Positions 1-7,914 of a stretch of 64,000 nucleotides of DNA are shown here, one piece after another. The notes under the pieces are model-generated. The model saw only the letters and a list, made by a program, of their open reading frames with translations. It had not been told where the DNA came from and made no database searches. How positions within the stretch are numbered: position 1 is the first letter of the stretch; the number at the start of each line of letters is the position of its first letter. A program made the translations under genes and the position numbers. The stretch covers positions 62,001 to 126,000 of the forward strand of contig OY829894.1 in the NCBI GenBank assembly GCA_963691905.1, in the 5' to 3' direction. Origin of the DNA: QGON01 sp963691905. GTDB lineage: Bacteria > Pseudomonadota > Gammaproteobacteria > Chromatiales > Chromatiaceae.

Positions 1-1
1 C

Positions 2-106
2 AATGCAGGATCAAGTTATCTTGTTGTTGGACGTCCGATAACGGCCGCGGCTAATCCGTTGCAGGCACTGCATGCGATAAATAACGAAATTTTGTCTGTC
101 TTGTAA
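2..106 (+). CDS. pyrF: Orotidine 5'-phosphate decarboxylase, C-terminal end (partial)
   Basis: The first 106 bases hold an open frame cut by the left edge and ending in TAA at 104-106. The last residues include GSSYLVVGRPIT followed by AANPLQAL, which is the phosphate-binding C-terminal signature of OMP decarboxylase, the enzyme that converts OMP to UMP in pyrimidine synthesis. Only about 34 residues are visible, so the call rests on this one motif. galU, which consumes UTP, follows 95 bases downstream on the same strand. Confidence 0.75.
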   Translation, partial: NAGSSYLVVGRPITAAANPLQALHAINNEILSVL

Positions 107-201
107 GCCGGATCAATTATTAACCAGGCTTCGCAAGAAACCCATTTGGAAACATGCAGCTACCGAAATGCATTGTTATGAAGAGTGACAAGGGAATGAA
201 G

Positions 202-1107
202 ATGAGTAAAAAAGTTCTGAAGGCTGTCTTTCCGGCCGCCGGCCTGGGTACCCGCTTTCTACCAGCCACCAAGGCATCTCCCAAGGAGATGCTACCCGTT
301 GTTGATAAACCCTTGATTCAGTACGGCGCCGAGGAGGCTGAGGCAGCCGGCATTGAATCCCTCGTCTTTATCATAGGTCGAGCAAAACGGGCGATCCCTG
401 ATCACTTTGACAAGGCGTATGAACTTGAGGTGGAACTGGAATCTTCCGGCAAAGATAAACTGTTGCAGATTGTTCAGAATGTTCTCCCTGAGGAGGTCTC
501 CTGTATCTATCTTCGGCAGGCAGAGGCAAAGGGACTCGGCCATGCAGTGCTTTGCGCCAAACCTGTTGTGAAAGATGAGCCTTTTGCGGTAATTCTGGCG
601 GATGATCTGATCAAGGGTGATGATGGCAGGGGCGCCATGGCCCAGATGGTCGATGTTTATGACAAGTACCAGTGCAGTGTGATTCTTGTTGAAGAGGTAC
701 CACCCGACGAGACCAATAAATACGGTATTGTTGAAGTAATCGAAGATGATGGTGAAACCGCAATCATCAGCTCAATCGTGGAAAAACCCGATCCGAAGGA
801 TGCGCCGTCAAACCTGGCCGTGGTTGGACGTTATATCCTTACTCCGCGAATTTTCGACATGCTGGAGCAGACAGGCGCTGGTCAGGGTGGCGAGATTCAA
901 TTGACCGATGCGATTGCTGAGCTGTTGAAATTTGAAAAGATTCGGGCCTATCGGGTCAAAGGCAAACGATACGATTGCGGCAGCAAACTGGGTTACATGG
1001 AAGCCACAGTTGAATATGGTCTTGATCACCCCGAACTGGGGGAGGATTTTGCAGCATATCTGCGTGGACTGGCCTGTACGGCGGGCAGCAAGGCCTCGAA
1101 GGAGTAG
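202..1107 (+). CDS. galU: UTP--glucose-1-phosphate uridylyltransferase
   Basis: Makes UDP-glucose from UTP and glucose-1-phosphate in the cytoplasm. The nucleotide-binding signature PAAGLGTRFLPATKASPKEM lies just after the start, followed by VVDKPLIQY, both diagnostic of GalU. The length of 301 aa is normal. The frame is open from 154, but AAGGGA at about 189-194 is placed well for the ATG at 202 (protein starting MSKKVLKAVF), so the longer starts at 154 and 178 are less likely. It links to the glycogen genes a few kb away through the shared substrate glucose-1-phosphate. It ends before a strong hairpin terminator. Confidence 0.95.
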   Translation: MSKKVLKAVFPAAGLGTRFLPATKASPKEMLPVVDKPLIQYGAEEAEAAGIESLVFIIGRAKRAIPDHFDKAYELEVELESSGKDKLLQIVQNVLPEEVSCIYLRQAEAKGLGHAVLCAKPVVKDEPFAVILADDLIKGDDGRGAMAQMVDVYDKYQCSVILVEEVPPDETNKYGIVEVIEDDGETAIISSIVEKPDPKDAPSNLAVVGRYILTPRIFDMLEQTGAGQGGEIQLTDAIAELLKFEKIRAYRVKGKRYDCGSKLGYMEATVEYGLDHPELGEDFAAYLRGLACTAGSKASKE

Positions 1108-1143
1108 GGCGTCTCCTCCAATGCTTGGGGCACATCAGGAACA

Positions 1144-1175
1144 AAAAACCGCATCGGCAACCCGGTGCGGTTTTT
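1144..1175. terminator. Rho-independent terminator, bidirectional
   Basis: A 10-bp perfect stem (AAAAACCGCA / TGCGGTTTTT) with a 12-nt loop. The A run on one side and T run on the other let it work in both directions. It lies between galU and the convergent tRNA-Glu gene and can end both transcripts. Confidence 0.85.
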
Positions 1176-1183
1176 AAAGGAAA

Positions 1184-1258
1184 TGGTACTCCCTAGGGGA
1201 CTCGAACCCCTGTTACCGGCGTGAGAGGCCAGCGTCCTAACCACTAGACGAAGGGAGC
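1184..1258 (-). tRNA. tRNA-Glu (anticodon CTC)
   Basis: On the minus strand the sequence folds as a full cloverleaf. The acceptor stem GCTCCCT pairs with AGGGAGT (one G-U), the anticodon stem CTGGC/GCCGG closes the loop CTCTCAC, and the T arm is GGGGTTCGAGTCCCC. The CCA end is encoded (TGG at 1184-1186 on the plus strand). Loop positions 34-36 read CTC, so the tRNA decodes GAG as glutamate. Confidence 0.95.
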
Positions 1259-1347
1259 AGTTTGCTCGGAAAGGCGCTATTATACTGACCTCATGGCCAG
1301 GCTCAATGGTTTGGTGATATTTTTTTTCTCTTTGTGGTCTGTATTAG

Positions 1348-2727
1348 TTGAATCGAACGGTAAAGTGGCTTCAGCAGAAGCTGTTCAAGCGAAAAACGGT
1401 GTCTGATCAGGTGCCTACGGGACACAACGTCATCTTCGAGCCAGTCATTGTTCCCCGCCCGGATCACAATATCTCCCGGGCAAATATCAGCGAAAATGCT
1501 GTCAAGGTGCTCTATCGGCTGAGAAATTCCGGTTTTGAGGCCTATCTGGTAGGGGGAGGCGTGCGTGACCTCCTGCTCGGGCGTGAACCCAAAGACTTTG
1601 ATGTGGCGACAGATGCCCTGCCTGAACAGGTAAAGGAGGTCTTTCGCAATTGTCGCCTCATAGGCCGGCGTTTTCGTCTGGCGCATGTCTTTTTTGGACG
1701 GGAGATCATCGAGGTTGCTACCTTCCGCAGTATGGGGGATGGGAGCGCAGATGATTCGCGCAAGGTCGAGAACGGCATGATTCTGCGGGATAACGTCTAT
1801 GGCACCATTGAGGAAGATGCCCAGAGGCGTGATTTCACCATCAATGCCCTCTACTACAACATCGGGGATTTCTCGGTTGTGGACTATGCGGATGGCCTGA
1901 CGGATCTGAATAACGGCGTGCTGAGGCTGTTGGGGGATCCGGAGCAGCGTTACCGTGAGGATCCTGTTCGCATGTTGCGGGCGGTTCGTTTTGCCGGCAG
2001 GCTGGGATTTAAGATTGACGCATCCTGCGAAACGCCTCTGGGTTCAATGGTCTCCTTGCTGGATGATGTGCCCGCTGCCCGGTTATTTGAAGAGGTGTTG
2101 AAGCTGTTCCTGGGTGGTGCTGCCCTGGAGACTTTTGAAAAGCTGCGCCACTACGACATGTTTGGCCACCTTTTTCCCGCGACCGAAGAGGCTTTGAGCC
2201 ACGAGGATCACGACTTTCCCATTACCTTCGTCAACCGGGGATTGGAAAACACCGACAGCAGGATCAGGGATGGAAAGCCAGTAACCCCGGCCTTTCTTTT
2301 CGCCGTGTTGCTGTGGGAGCCGGTACGTCTGCGCGCGGCAGCGTATGAGGCAGACGGCATGCCCCCGATACCTGCGCTGCAGGAGGCGGGAAGGGATGTC
2401 CTGGCCGAGCAGGCTCAGAGGGTGCTGATTCCGAAACGTATCAGCTACCCGATGCGGGACATCTGGCAGATGCAGCCAAGATTCCTCAGTCGTGGTGGTA
2501 AACGTCCTCAACGCCTCATCACCCACCCAAAATTTCGTGCTGCTTATGACTTTCTGCTGCTGCGTGCCCAGGCTGGAGAGGCGGAAATGGAGTTGGCGGA
2601 GTGGTGGACAGAGTTCCAGAAAGGAAATCCTCAGGAGCAGGACCAGATAGCTGGACAGGAACGCCGGGGCCGTAGTGGTCGCCGTCGCCGCCGCCGACCC
2701 AGGAAGGCTAAACCATCGGATGAGTGA
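1348..2727 (+). CDS. pcnB: Poly(A) polymerase I
   Basis: Adds 3' poly(A) tails to RNA, which promotes RNA decay. Class II nucleotidyltransferase features are clear: LVGGGVRDLLLGR at residues 67-79, then the metal-binding DFD of KDFDVATD at 83-85. A second signature, RRDFTINALYYN, follows, then the RNA-binding ED(P)VRMLRAVRFAGRLGF region. The C-terminus is a strongly basic tail (RRGRSGRRRRRRPRK), typical of PcnB rather than CCA-adding enzyme. The frame starts at a TTG (1348); no clear ribosome-binding site settles the start. Its end overlaps the folK start, so they are probably co-transcribed. Confidence 0.93.
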   Translation: MNRTVKWLQQKLFKRKTVSDQVPTGHNVIFEPVIVPRPDHNISRANISENAVKVLYRLRNSGFEAYLVGGGVRDLLLGREPKDFDVATDALPEQVKEVFRNCRLIGRRFRLAHVFFGREIIEVATFRSMGDGSADDSRKVENGMILRDNVYGTIEEDAQRRDFTINALYYNIGDFSVVDYADGLTDLNNGVLRLLGDPEQRYREDPVRMLRAVRFAGRLGFKIDASCETPLGSMVSLLDDVPAARLFEEVLKLFLGGAALETFEKLRHYDMFGHLFPATEEALSHEDHDFPITFVNRGLENTDSRIRDGKPVTPAFLFAVLLWEPVRLRAAAYEADGMPPIPALQEAGRDVLAEQAQRVLIPKRISYPMRDIWQMQPRFLSRGGKRPQRLITHPKFRAAYDFLLLRAQAGEAEMELAEWWTEFQKGNPQEQDQIAGQERRGRSGRRRRRRPRKAKPSDE

Positions 2728-3220
2728 AAGCTCGCAGATCGTAGCGTACATCGGGTTGGGCAGTAATCTGGAATCACCGCGACATCAGGTGAGTCGGGCG
2801 CTGGGCGAATTGGGTAACCTGCCGGAGACGCACTGCACTGCCCGCTCCTCACTCTACCGGACTCCCCCGATGGGGCCGCCGGATCAGCCGGACTACATCA
2901 ATGCGGTCGCCGCAGTGACGACCTCCCTGAGCGCAGAGATGCTGCTGGAAGAGTTGCAGCGGTTGGAACGGCTGCATTGGCGGGTGCGGAACGGCGAACG
3001 CTGGGGGCCGCGGACGCTCGATTTGGATCTGTTGCTGTTTGGCGATCAGCAGATCAAAACCTCGCGTCTGATCGTGCCGCATTCCGGCTTGGGGGAGCGC
3101 GCATTCGTACTCTACCCATTGGCGGAGATCGCACCGCCAGGATTCGATATCCCGCGGCTCGGGTCGCTTTCCGGACTGCTTGAACGGATTTCAGGTGATG
3201 GTATCGAAAAGGTCGCCTGA
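2720..3220 (+). CDS. folK: 2-amino-4-hydroxy-6-hydroxymethyldihydropteridine pyrophosphokinase
   Basis: Transfers pyrophosphate from ATP to hydroxymethyldihydropterin in folate synthesis. The protein of 166 aa shows YIGLGSNLESP at its N-terminus and the family signature RWGPRTLDLDLLLFG in the middle, followed by PHSGLGERAFVLYPLAEIAP. The ATG at 2720 overlaps the end of pcnB, in keeping with translational coupling. The frame is open further upstream, but that part is a shadow of the pcnB tail. The pcnB-folK-panBC order is common in gammaproteobacteria. Confidence 0.93.
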   Translation: MSESSQIVAYIGLGSNLESPRHQVSRALGELGNLPETHCTARSSLYRTPPMGPPDQPDYINAVAAVTTSLSAEMLLEELQRLERLHWRVRNGERWGPRTLDLDLLLFGDQQIKTSRLIVPHSGLGERAFVLYPLAEIAPPGFDIPRLGSLSGLLERISGDGIEKVA

Positions 3221-3869
3221 ATCATTTTCCCCGCCTGGTTTTTTGGTGGTCGAGGGTCCTGTGGGTGTGGGCAAGACCAGCCTGGTGCAACGTCTGGCTG
3301 AGACCTTTGGTGGCGAAACGCTGCTTGAGGGTGCCGAAGAGAATCCTTTTTTGGGTCGTTTCTACCAGGATCGTCGGCAATCTGCATTTCCCGCTCAGCT
3401 CTTTTTTCTTTTTCAACGTAGTCGTCAATGGAACGAATTGCAGCAGGGTGATATGTTCCGGCAGCGTTTGATTGCCGATTTTATGCTGGAGAAGGATCGC
3501 CTCTTCGCCGAAGTCAATCTTGAACATGAGGAGCTACTGCTCTACCAGCAGGTCTATGAACGGCTGGCCATGACTGCACCGAAGCCCGATCTGGTAGTCT
3601 ATCTGCAGGCGCCGGTCGAGACACTGATGCGGCGCATCCGCCAACGGGCGAGACCGGCAGAAGTAAGCATGGATCCCGCCTACCTACAGCGTTTGTGTGA
3701 CGCCTACACCGACTTTTTTTACCACTATGACCGCTCGCCGCTGCTGATCATCAATGCGGCGGAGATCAACCCGGTTGAGAGTGAAGCTGACTTCCAGTTG
3801 CTGGTGGAACATATTTGCACTGCCGATTCGGGTAAACGTTACCTCAATCCCGCACCTCTGCTGTTTTGA
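3198..3869 (+). CDS. Deoxynucleoside kinase (dGK/dAK family)
   Basis: A P-loop kinase of about 223 aa that likely phosphorylates deoxyadenosine or deoxyguanosine in nucleotide salvage. The Walker A motif VEGPVGVGKTS occurs near residues 18-28, followed by ENPFLGRFY and a FFLFQRS helix. The lid-type segment RIRQRARPAE comes later, as in deoxynucleoside kinases. It overlaps folK by about 20 bases. Two starts are possible, TTG at 3180 and ATG at 3198; the ATG is preferred. Substrate specificity cannot be told from sequence alone. Genes of this family commonly lie between folK and panB in this group. Confidence 0.85.
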   Translation: MVSKRSPESFSPPGFLVVEGPVGVGKTSLVQRLAETFGGETLLEGAEENPFLGRFYQDRRQSAFPAQLFFLFQRSRQWNELQQGDMFRQRLIADFMLEKDRLFAEVNLEHEELLLYQQVYERLAMTAPKPDLVVYLQAPVETLMRRIRQRARPAEVSMDPAYLQRLCDAYTDFFYHYDRSPLLIINAAEINPVESEADFQLLVEHICTADSGKRYLNPAPLLF

Positions 3870-4071
3870 ACGGTTCACAGCGGGGCATGATAAAATCAAG
3901 ATGATCCGTTCTGCTAAACCGCTATTTTATCTCTTTGGGTTTAAATCACAGCGGTTTGCTGCGAAGAGACAGTAGAAAGCGCTGCGACCCGACTCTATTC
4001 GCCTGTCTGTTGAGTAATCGTGGCAGGTTTGCCACTCACACAATTTAATTTGCAATATCAACAGGATATTC

Positions 4072-4872
4072 ATGTCTGCCGCCAACATCACAGTCAACTA
4101 TTTGCTGGAAATGAAACAGGCTGGTCGTAAGATCAGCTGTATCACCAGCTACGATGCCAGTTTTACCCGGTTAATAGAAAACGCTGGTGCTGAAGTTCTG
4201 CTGGTGGGGGATTCATTGGGCATGGTAGTGCAGGGGCAGGAGAGTACGCTGCCGGTGACTGTCGATGAGATGGTCTATCACACCCGTAATGTCGCGCGGG
4301 TCAGGCAGGGTGCGCTGCTGGTGGCGGATATGCCTTTCATGAGCTACCGCACCCCCGATCAGGCGATGGAGACCGCCGGACGCCTGATGAAAGAAGGCGG
4401 TGCACAGATGGTTAAACTGGAAGGTGGCGGTGCACAGCTGGAAGCTGTGCGTCAGATGACGTCCCACGGTGTTCCTGTGTGCGGCCATCTTGGTTTACTG
4501 CCCCAATCCGTGTTTAAGATCGGTGGTTACCGGGTACAGGGACGTGAAAAGGAGAGCGCGGAGCGAATCATGCAGGATGCCTTCGCGCTGCAGGATGCCG
4601 GCGTGCAGATGCTGGTACTCGAGTGCGTCCCAGCTGTACTGGCGACAGAGATCGCCAAGGCGGTCGTCATGCCGGTTATCGGGATCGGCGCCGGATCAGG
4701 TTGTGACGGGCAGGTCCTGGTGATCTACGACATGTTGGGCATGAATCCCAATCCTCCGCGCTTTGTGAAAGACTTTTTGCTGGGCAGAGAGAGCATCCAG
4801 GCGGCCTTGTCGGCCTTTGTCGAGAGCGTCCGACAAGGTGAGTTTCCGGGAGCTGAAGAGAGTTTTTCCTGA
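4072..4872 (+). CDS. panB: 3-methyl-2-oxobutanoate hydroxymethyltransferase
   Basis: Forms ketopantoate from 2-oxoisovalerate and methylene-tetrahydrofolate, the first committed step of pantothenate synthesis. Of 266 aa, it shows SCITSYDASFTRLI, the metal-binding GDSLGMVVQG and GHLGLLPQSV, all conserved in PanB. It lies 202 bases after the kinase gene, a gap with no further gene, and 5 bases before panC, with which it surely forms an operon. Confidence 0.96.
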   Translation: MSAANITVNYLLEMKQAGRKISCITSYDASFTRLIENAGAEVLLVGDSLGMVVQGQESTLPVTVDEMVYHTRNVARVRQGALLVADMPFMSYRTPDQAMETAGRLMKEGGAQMVKLEGGGAQLEAVRQMTSHGVPVCGHLGLLPQSVFKIGGYRVQGREKESAERIMQDAFALQDAGVQMLVLECVPAVLATEIAKAVVMPVIGIGAGSGCDGQVLVIYDMLGMNPNPPRFVKDFLLGRESIQAALSAFVESVRQGEFPGAEESFS

Positions 4873-4877
4873 TAACC

Positions 4878-5741
4878 ATGGAGAGCGTTTCCACAATCGA
4901 TTCTCTGCGCCGACAGGTTTCTGCCTGGCGGCGCGACGCTGAACGTATCGCCTTTGTACCGACGATGGGTAATCTGCATGTCGGCCATCTGGAACTGGTC
5001 AAGCGGGCCAGGGAACAGGCTGATCGTTGCGTGGTCAGTATCTTCGTGAATCCGATGCAGTTTGGGGAGGGGGAGGATTTTGCTTCCTATCTCCGTACCC
5101 TGGAGGCGGATCGGCAGAAACTCTCCGGCGTGGGAGCTGACCTGCTTTTTGCGCCTCCCGTGGAGGTGGTCTACCCACCAGGAAAAACTGAGCAGACCCG
5201 GGTGGAGGTGCCTGGCCTGTCAGATATTCTCTGTGGTAGCAGTCGTCCGGGCCATTTTGTCGGTGTGGCAACTGTGGTATGCAAGCTGTTCAATATGGTG
5301 CAGCCGGATCTGGCCCTGTTCGGAGAGAAGGATTTCCAACAGCTGATGGTGCTCCGCCGGATGGCAGCCGACCTCTGTTTCCCCCTGGAGGTCATCGGTG
5401 TGCCGACGGTTCGTGAGAAGGACGGCCTGGCGCTCAGTTCACGCAATGGGTATCTGACACCACAGGAGAGAATCCAGGCGCCAGCACTGTATGAGACCTT
5501 GAAATTGACCTCTAAAGCCCTGATGTCAGGCGAAAGAGACTATGATTCGCTGGAGTTCAGGGCGAAAAAGCGGCTTGCGGCAGCGGGTTTCCGGCCCGAC
5601 TATTTCACTGTGCGCAGGGCTGCGGACTTGGGTCTTCCTGAAGTTGGCGACCGGAATCTGGTGATTTTAGCCGCCGCATTTCTGGGTAAAGCGAGGCTAA
5701 TCGATAATATGACGGCTTTCTTGCCATTGATGGAAGCATGA
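4878..5741 (+). CDS. panC: Pantothenate synthetase (pantoate--beta-alanine ligase)
   Basis: Joins pantoate and beta-alanine using ATP. At 287 aa it is normal in length. The ATP-binding HIGH-like segment PTMGNLHVGHLELV lies near residues 29-42, GEKDFQQLMVLRRM in the middle, and the KMSKS-like loop is REKDGLALSSRN. It sits between panB and panD, so three of the pathway's enzymes are in one unit. Confidence 0.96.
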   Translation: MESVSTIDSLRRQVSAWRRDAERIAFVPTMGNLHVGHLELVKRAREQADRCVVSIFVNPMQFGEGEDFASYLRTLEADRQKLSGVGADLLFAPPVEVVYPPGKTEQTRVEVPGLSDILCGSSRPGHFVGVATVVCKLFNMVQPDLALFGEKDFQQLMVLRRMAADLCFPLEVIGVPTVREKDGLALSSRNGYLTPQERIQAPALYETLKLTSKALMSGERDYDSLEFRAKKRLAAAGFRPDYFTVRRAADLGLPEVGDRNLVILAAAFLGKARLIDNMTAFLPLMEA

Positions 5742-5787
5742 AGATCGCGGATAATACGCGGCTTTCGTGTGATGGAGTCTGCTTTTC

Positions 5788-6168
5788 ATGCAGTTGACGG
5801 TTCTTAAATGCAAATTACATCGGGCCTGTGTAACCCACTCAGAGTTGGATTATGAGGGTTCCTGCGCCATTGACAGTGAGTTGCTGGAACTTGCTGGGAT
5901 ACATGAGTATGAGCAGATCCAGATCTACAATGTCGCCAACGGCGAACGTTTTACCACCTATGCCATTCGGGCGGAGGCTGGCTCGCGCGTGATTTCTGTG
6001 AATGGTGCGGCGGCACACAAGGCAGAACCCGGTGATCGGGTGATCATCTGTGCTTACTCAGGCATTGATGAGGCCGAAATAGCCAGTTTCAAACCAACCC
6101 TGGTCTATCTGAACGAGCAGAATAGGGTGGAAAGAACTGGAAACTCCATACCTGTTCAGGCGGCCTGA
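5788..6168 (+). CDS. panD: Aspartate 1-decarboxylase proenzyme
   Basis: Makes beta-alanine from aspartate for PanC. It is a pyruvoyl enzyme made by self-cleavage; the Gly24-Ser25 cleavage site (YEGSCAIDSELL) is present at the expected position and Tyr58-region residues VANGERFTTY are intact. The length of 126 aa is normal. It is the last gene of the operon and is followed by a hairpin terminator at 6185-6214. Confidence 0.96.
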   Translation: MQLTVLKCKLHRACVTHSELDYEGSCAIDSELLELAGIHEYEQIQIYNVANGERFTTYAIRAEAGSRVISVNGAAAHKAEPGDRVIICAYSGIDEAEIASFKPTLVYLNEQNRVERTGNSIPVQAA

Positions 6169-6184
6169 TTCGGCGGTTCCCGAA

Positions 6185-6214
6185 AAAAGCCTTGGCCATC
6201 AGGCTGGGGCTTTT
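6185..6214. terminator. Terminator between panD and glgA
   Basis: AAAAGCCTTGGCC pairs with GGCTGGGGCTTTT (13 bp with three G-U pairs on the plus transcript) around a 4-nt loop, ending in a T run. A run of A on the left gives a T run on the minus strand, so it may also end the convergent glgA transcript, with a weaker stem there. Confidence 0.75.
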
Positions 6215-6225
6215 CTGTTTGAATG

Positions 6226-7854
6226 CTAAACAGATGGGGTGAAAGGCGAGTCAATCGCATCCTGGTAGAGATCCAGGTAATGCTTCGCACTGGTCTCCCA
6301 GCTCAAATCCTGACGCATTCCCGTAGTGGCGAGTATGCACCACTCTACCTCCGGGCGGTGGTAGAAGTCGATGGCTCTCTCCACAGCCTCCCAAAGCCCG
6401 GTTCCATCAGCATTGTCGAACAGGAATCCAGTGGCGGATCCGTCTGCGAGAGTGTGTGGATTGACATCGACTACGGTGTCGGCCAGACCGCCGGTACGGC
6501 GGACGATGGGTATAGTGCCGTAGCGTAGGCTGTAGATCTGATTGAGGCCGCAGGGTTCAAAACGCGAAGGCATCAGGAAACAGTCGCTGCCTGCCTCGAT
6601 CCGATGAGCCAACCCCTCATCATAGCCAATATATACACCAACTCTGCTGTGATACTTGCTGCTGATTTTCTTTAGCGCCTGTTCCAGCTCCGGGTTGCCT
6701 GAGCCCAACAACACCACTTGTGCTCCTGAATCCATGATCCCTGGCAGTACCTGCAGGATCAGGTCGACCCCTTTCTGCTCGACCAATCGGCCAATATAGC
6801 CGAAGAGTTGGATATGCTCGTCCTCCGGCAGGCCGAACTCCCTCTGTAGTGCCAGTTTGTTTTCAGCCTTTTTTTCGAAACTGTCTGCGGTAAAAGCGGC
6901 AACCGTATTGGGGTCGCTTGCAGGATCCCATTCATGGTAGTCGATGCCATTCAAAATACCGCTGAAATTCTGACTGCGATGCTGCAACAACCCCTCCAGT
7001 CCGTAGCCAAATGCCGGGGTCTGTACCTCCTCGGCATAGGTGGGGCTGACGGTGGTGATGCGGTCAGCAAAGGCGATGCCGCCCTTGATGAAAGAGAGTT
7101 GACTGTGAAATTCCAGCCCTTCCGGTGACCAGAGCTCCGCAGGTAGATGCAGATGGTCGAAGGTTTCAAGGTCGAACAGTCCTTGATAGGCGAGGTTATG
7201 AATGGTGAAAATCGTAGCCGGGCGATCGGTATGGCGCGATAGCAGAGCGGGTACAAGACCCGTTTGCCAGTCGTTGGCGTGTACCAGGTCTGGCTTCCAG
7301 TCGAGTCCAGCGTCATTGAGGCTGATCTCAACGATTGTCTTGCAGAAGAGCCCGAAGCGGCTCGCATTATCTTCCCAATTATAACCTTCGGGTGTGAGAT
7401 AGGGGTTACCCTCACGGTCGAAGAAATAGGGTGCATCGACCAGATAGAGAGGAACGCCGTGTGGGCCACTGAACCCGCTGAGCAGGCGAATCTTGCCCAG
7501 ATACCCCGGAATATCGAGTTCTGCCACCTGTTGCAGGTCATCGGCATGTTCCATTGCCTGAGGGTAGGCAGGCAATACAAGCCGGCAGTCGTGCCCAGAT
7601 GTTCGCAACGCCGCAGGCAGACTGCCGGCGACGTCCGCCAAGCCCCCGGTTTTGATCAAAGGGGTGGCTTCACTGGAGGCAAAAAGGATATTCAATGGCG
7701 GATTCCCGGCTAAGTCGATGAGTGTAATGTCGATATTGTCCAAAGACTTGTTTAAAGCTACTCCCAATTCTAAAGTAAAGAGCGGCATAGAGCATAGATT
7801 TATTGGAAATAATTGACCTCTTGCCTTGAACCTCGACGCGCTTCTTCTTAACAT
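6226..7854 (-). CDS. glgA: Glycogen synthase (ADP-glucose type)
   Basis: Elongates alpha-1,4-glucan from ADP-glucose. The GT5 substrate-binding motif KTGGLADVAGSLP lies about 67 residues from the first ATG, and the C-terminal half carries the nucleotide-binding signature SRFEPCGLNQIYSLRYGTIPIVRRTGGLADTV. The catalytic domain normally begins at NILFASSEA, so the first 50 residues are atypical and the true start may be inside; no clear ribosome-binding site decides. It is convergent with panD and divergent from pgi, with about 60 bases between the starts, so the two may share a regulatory region. Confidence 0.92.
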   Translation of the reverse strand: MLRRSASRFKARGQLFPINLCSMPLFTLELGVALNKSLDNIDITLIDLAGNPPLNILFASSEATPLIKTGGLADVAGSLPAALRTSGHDCRLVLPAYPQAMEHADDLQQVAELDIPGYLGKIRLLSGFSGPHGVPLYLVDAPYFFDREGNPYLTPEGYNWEDNASRFGLFCKTIVEISLNDAGLDWKPDLVHANDWQTGLVPALLSRHTDRPATIFTIHNLAYQGLFDLETFDHLHLPAELWSPEGLEFHSQLSFIKGGIAFADRITTVSPTYAEEVQTPAFGYGLEGLLQHRSQNFSGILNGIDYHEWDPASDPNTVAAFTADSFEKKAENKLALQREFGLPEDEHIQLFGYIGRLVEQKGVDLILQVLPGIMDSGAQVVLLGSGNPELEQALKKISSKYHSRVGVYIGYDEGLAHRIEAGSDCFLMPSRFEPCGLNQIYSLRYGTIPIVRRTGGLADTVVDVNPHTLADGSATGFLFDNADGTGLWEAVERAIDFYHRPEVEWCILATTGMRQDLSWETSAKHYLDLYQDAIDSPFTPSV

Positions 7855-7914
7855 CTGTTATCAAGGAAGAGAGCGGGTGAGTCTTGTTCTCAGAAACCTA
7901 TAGAAGTTCCGATC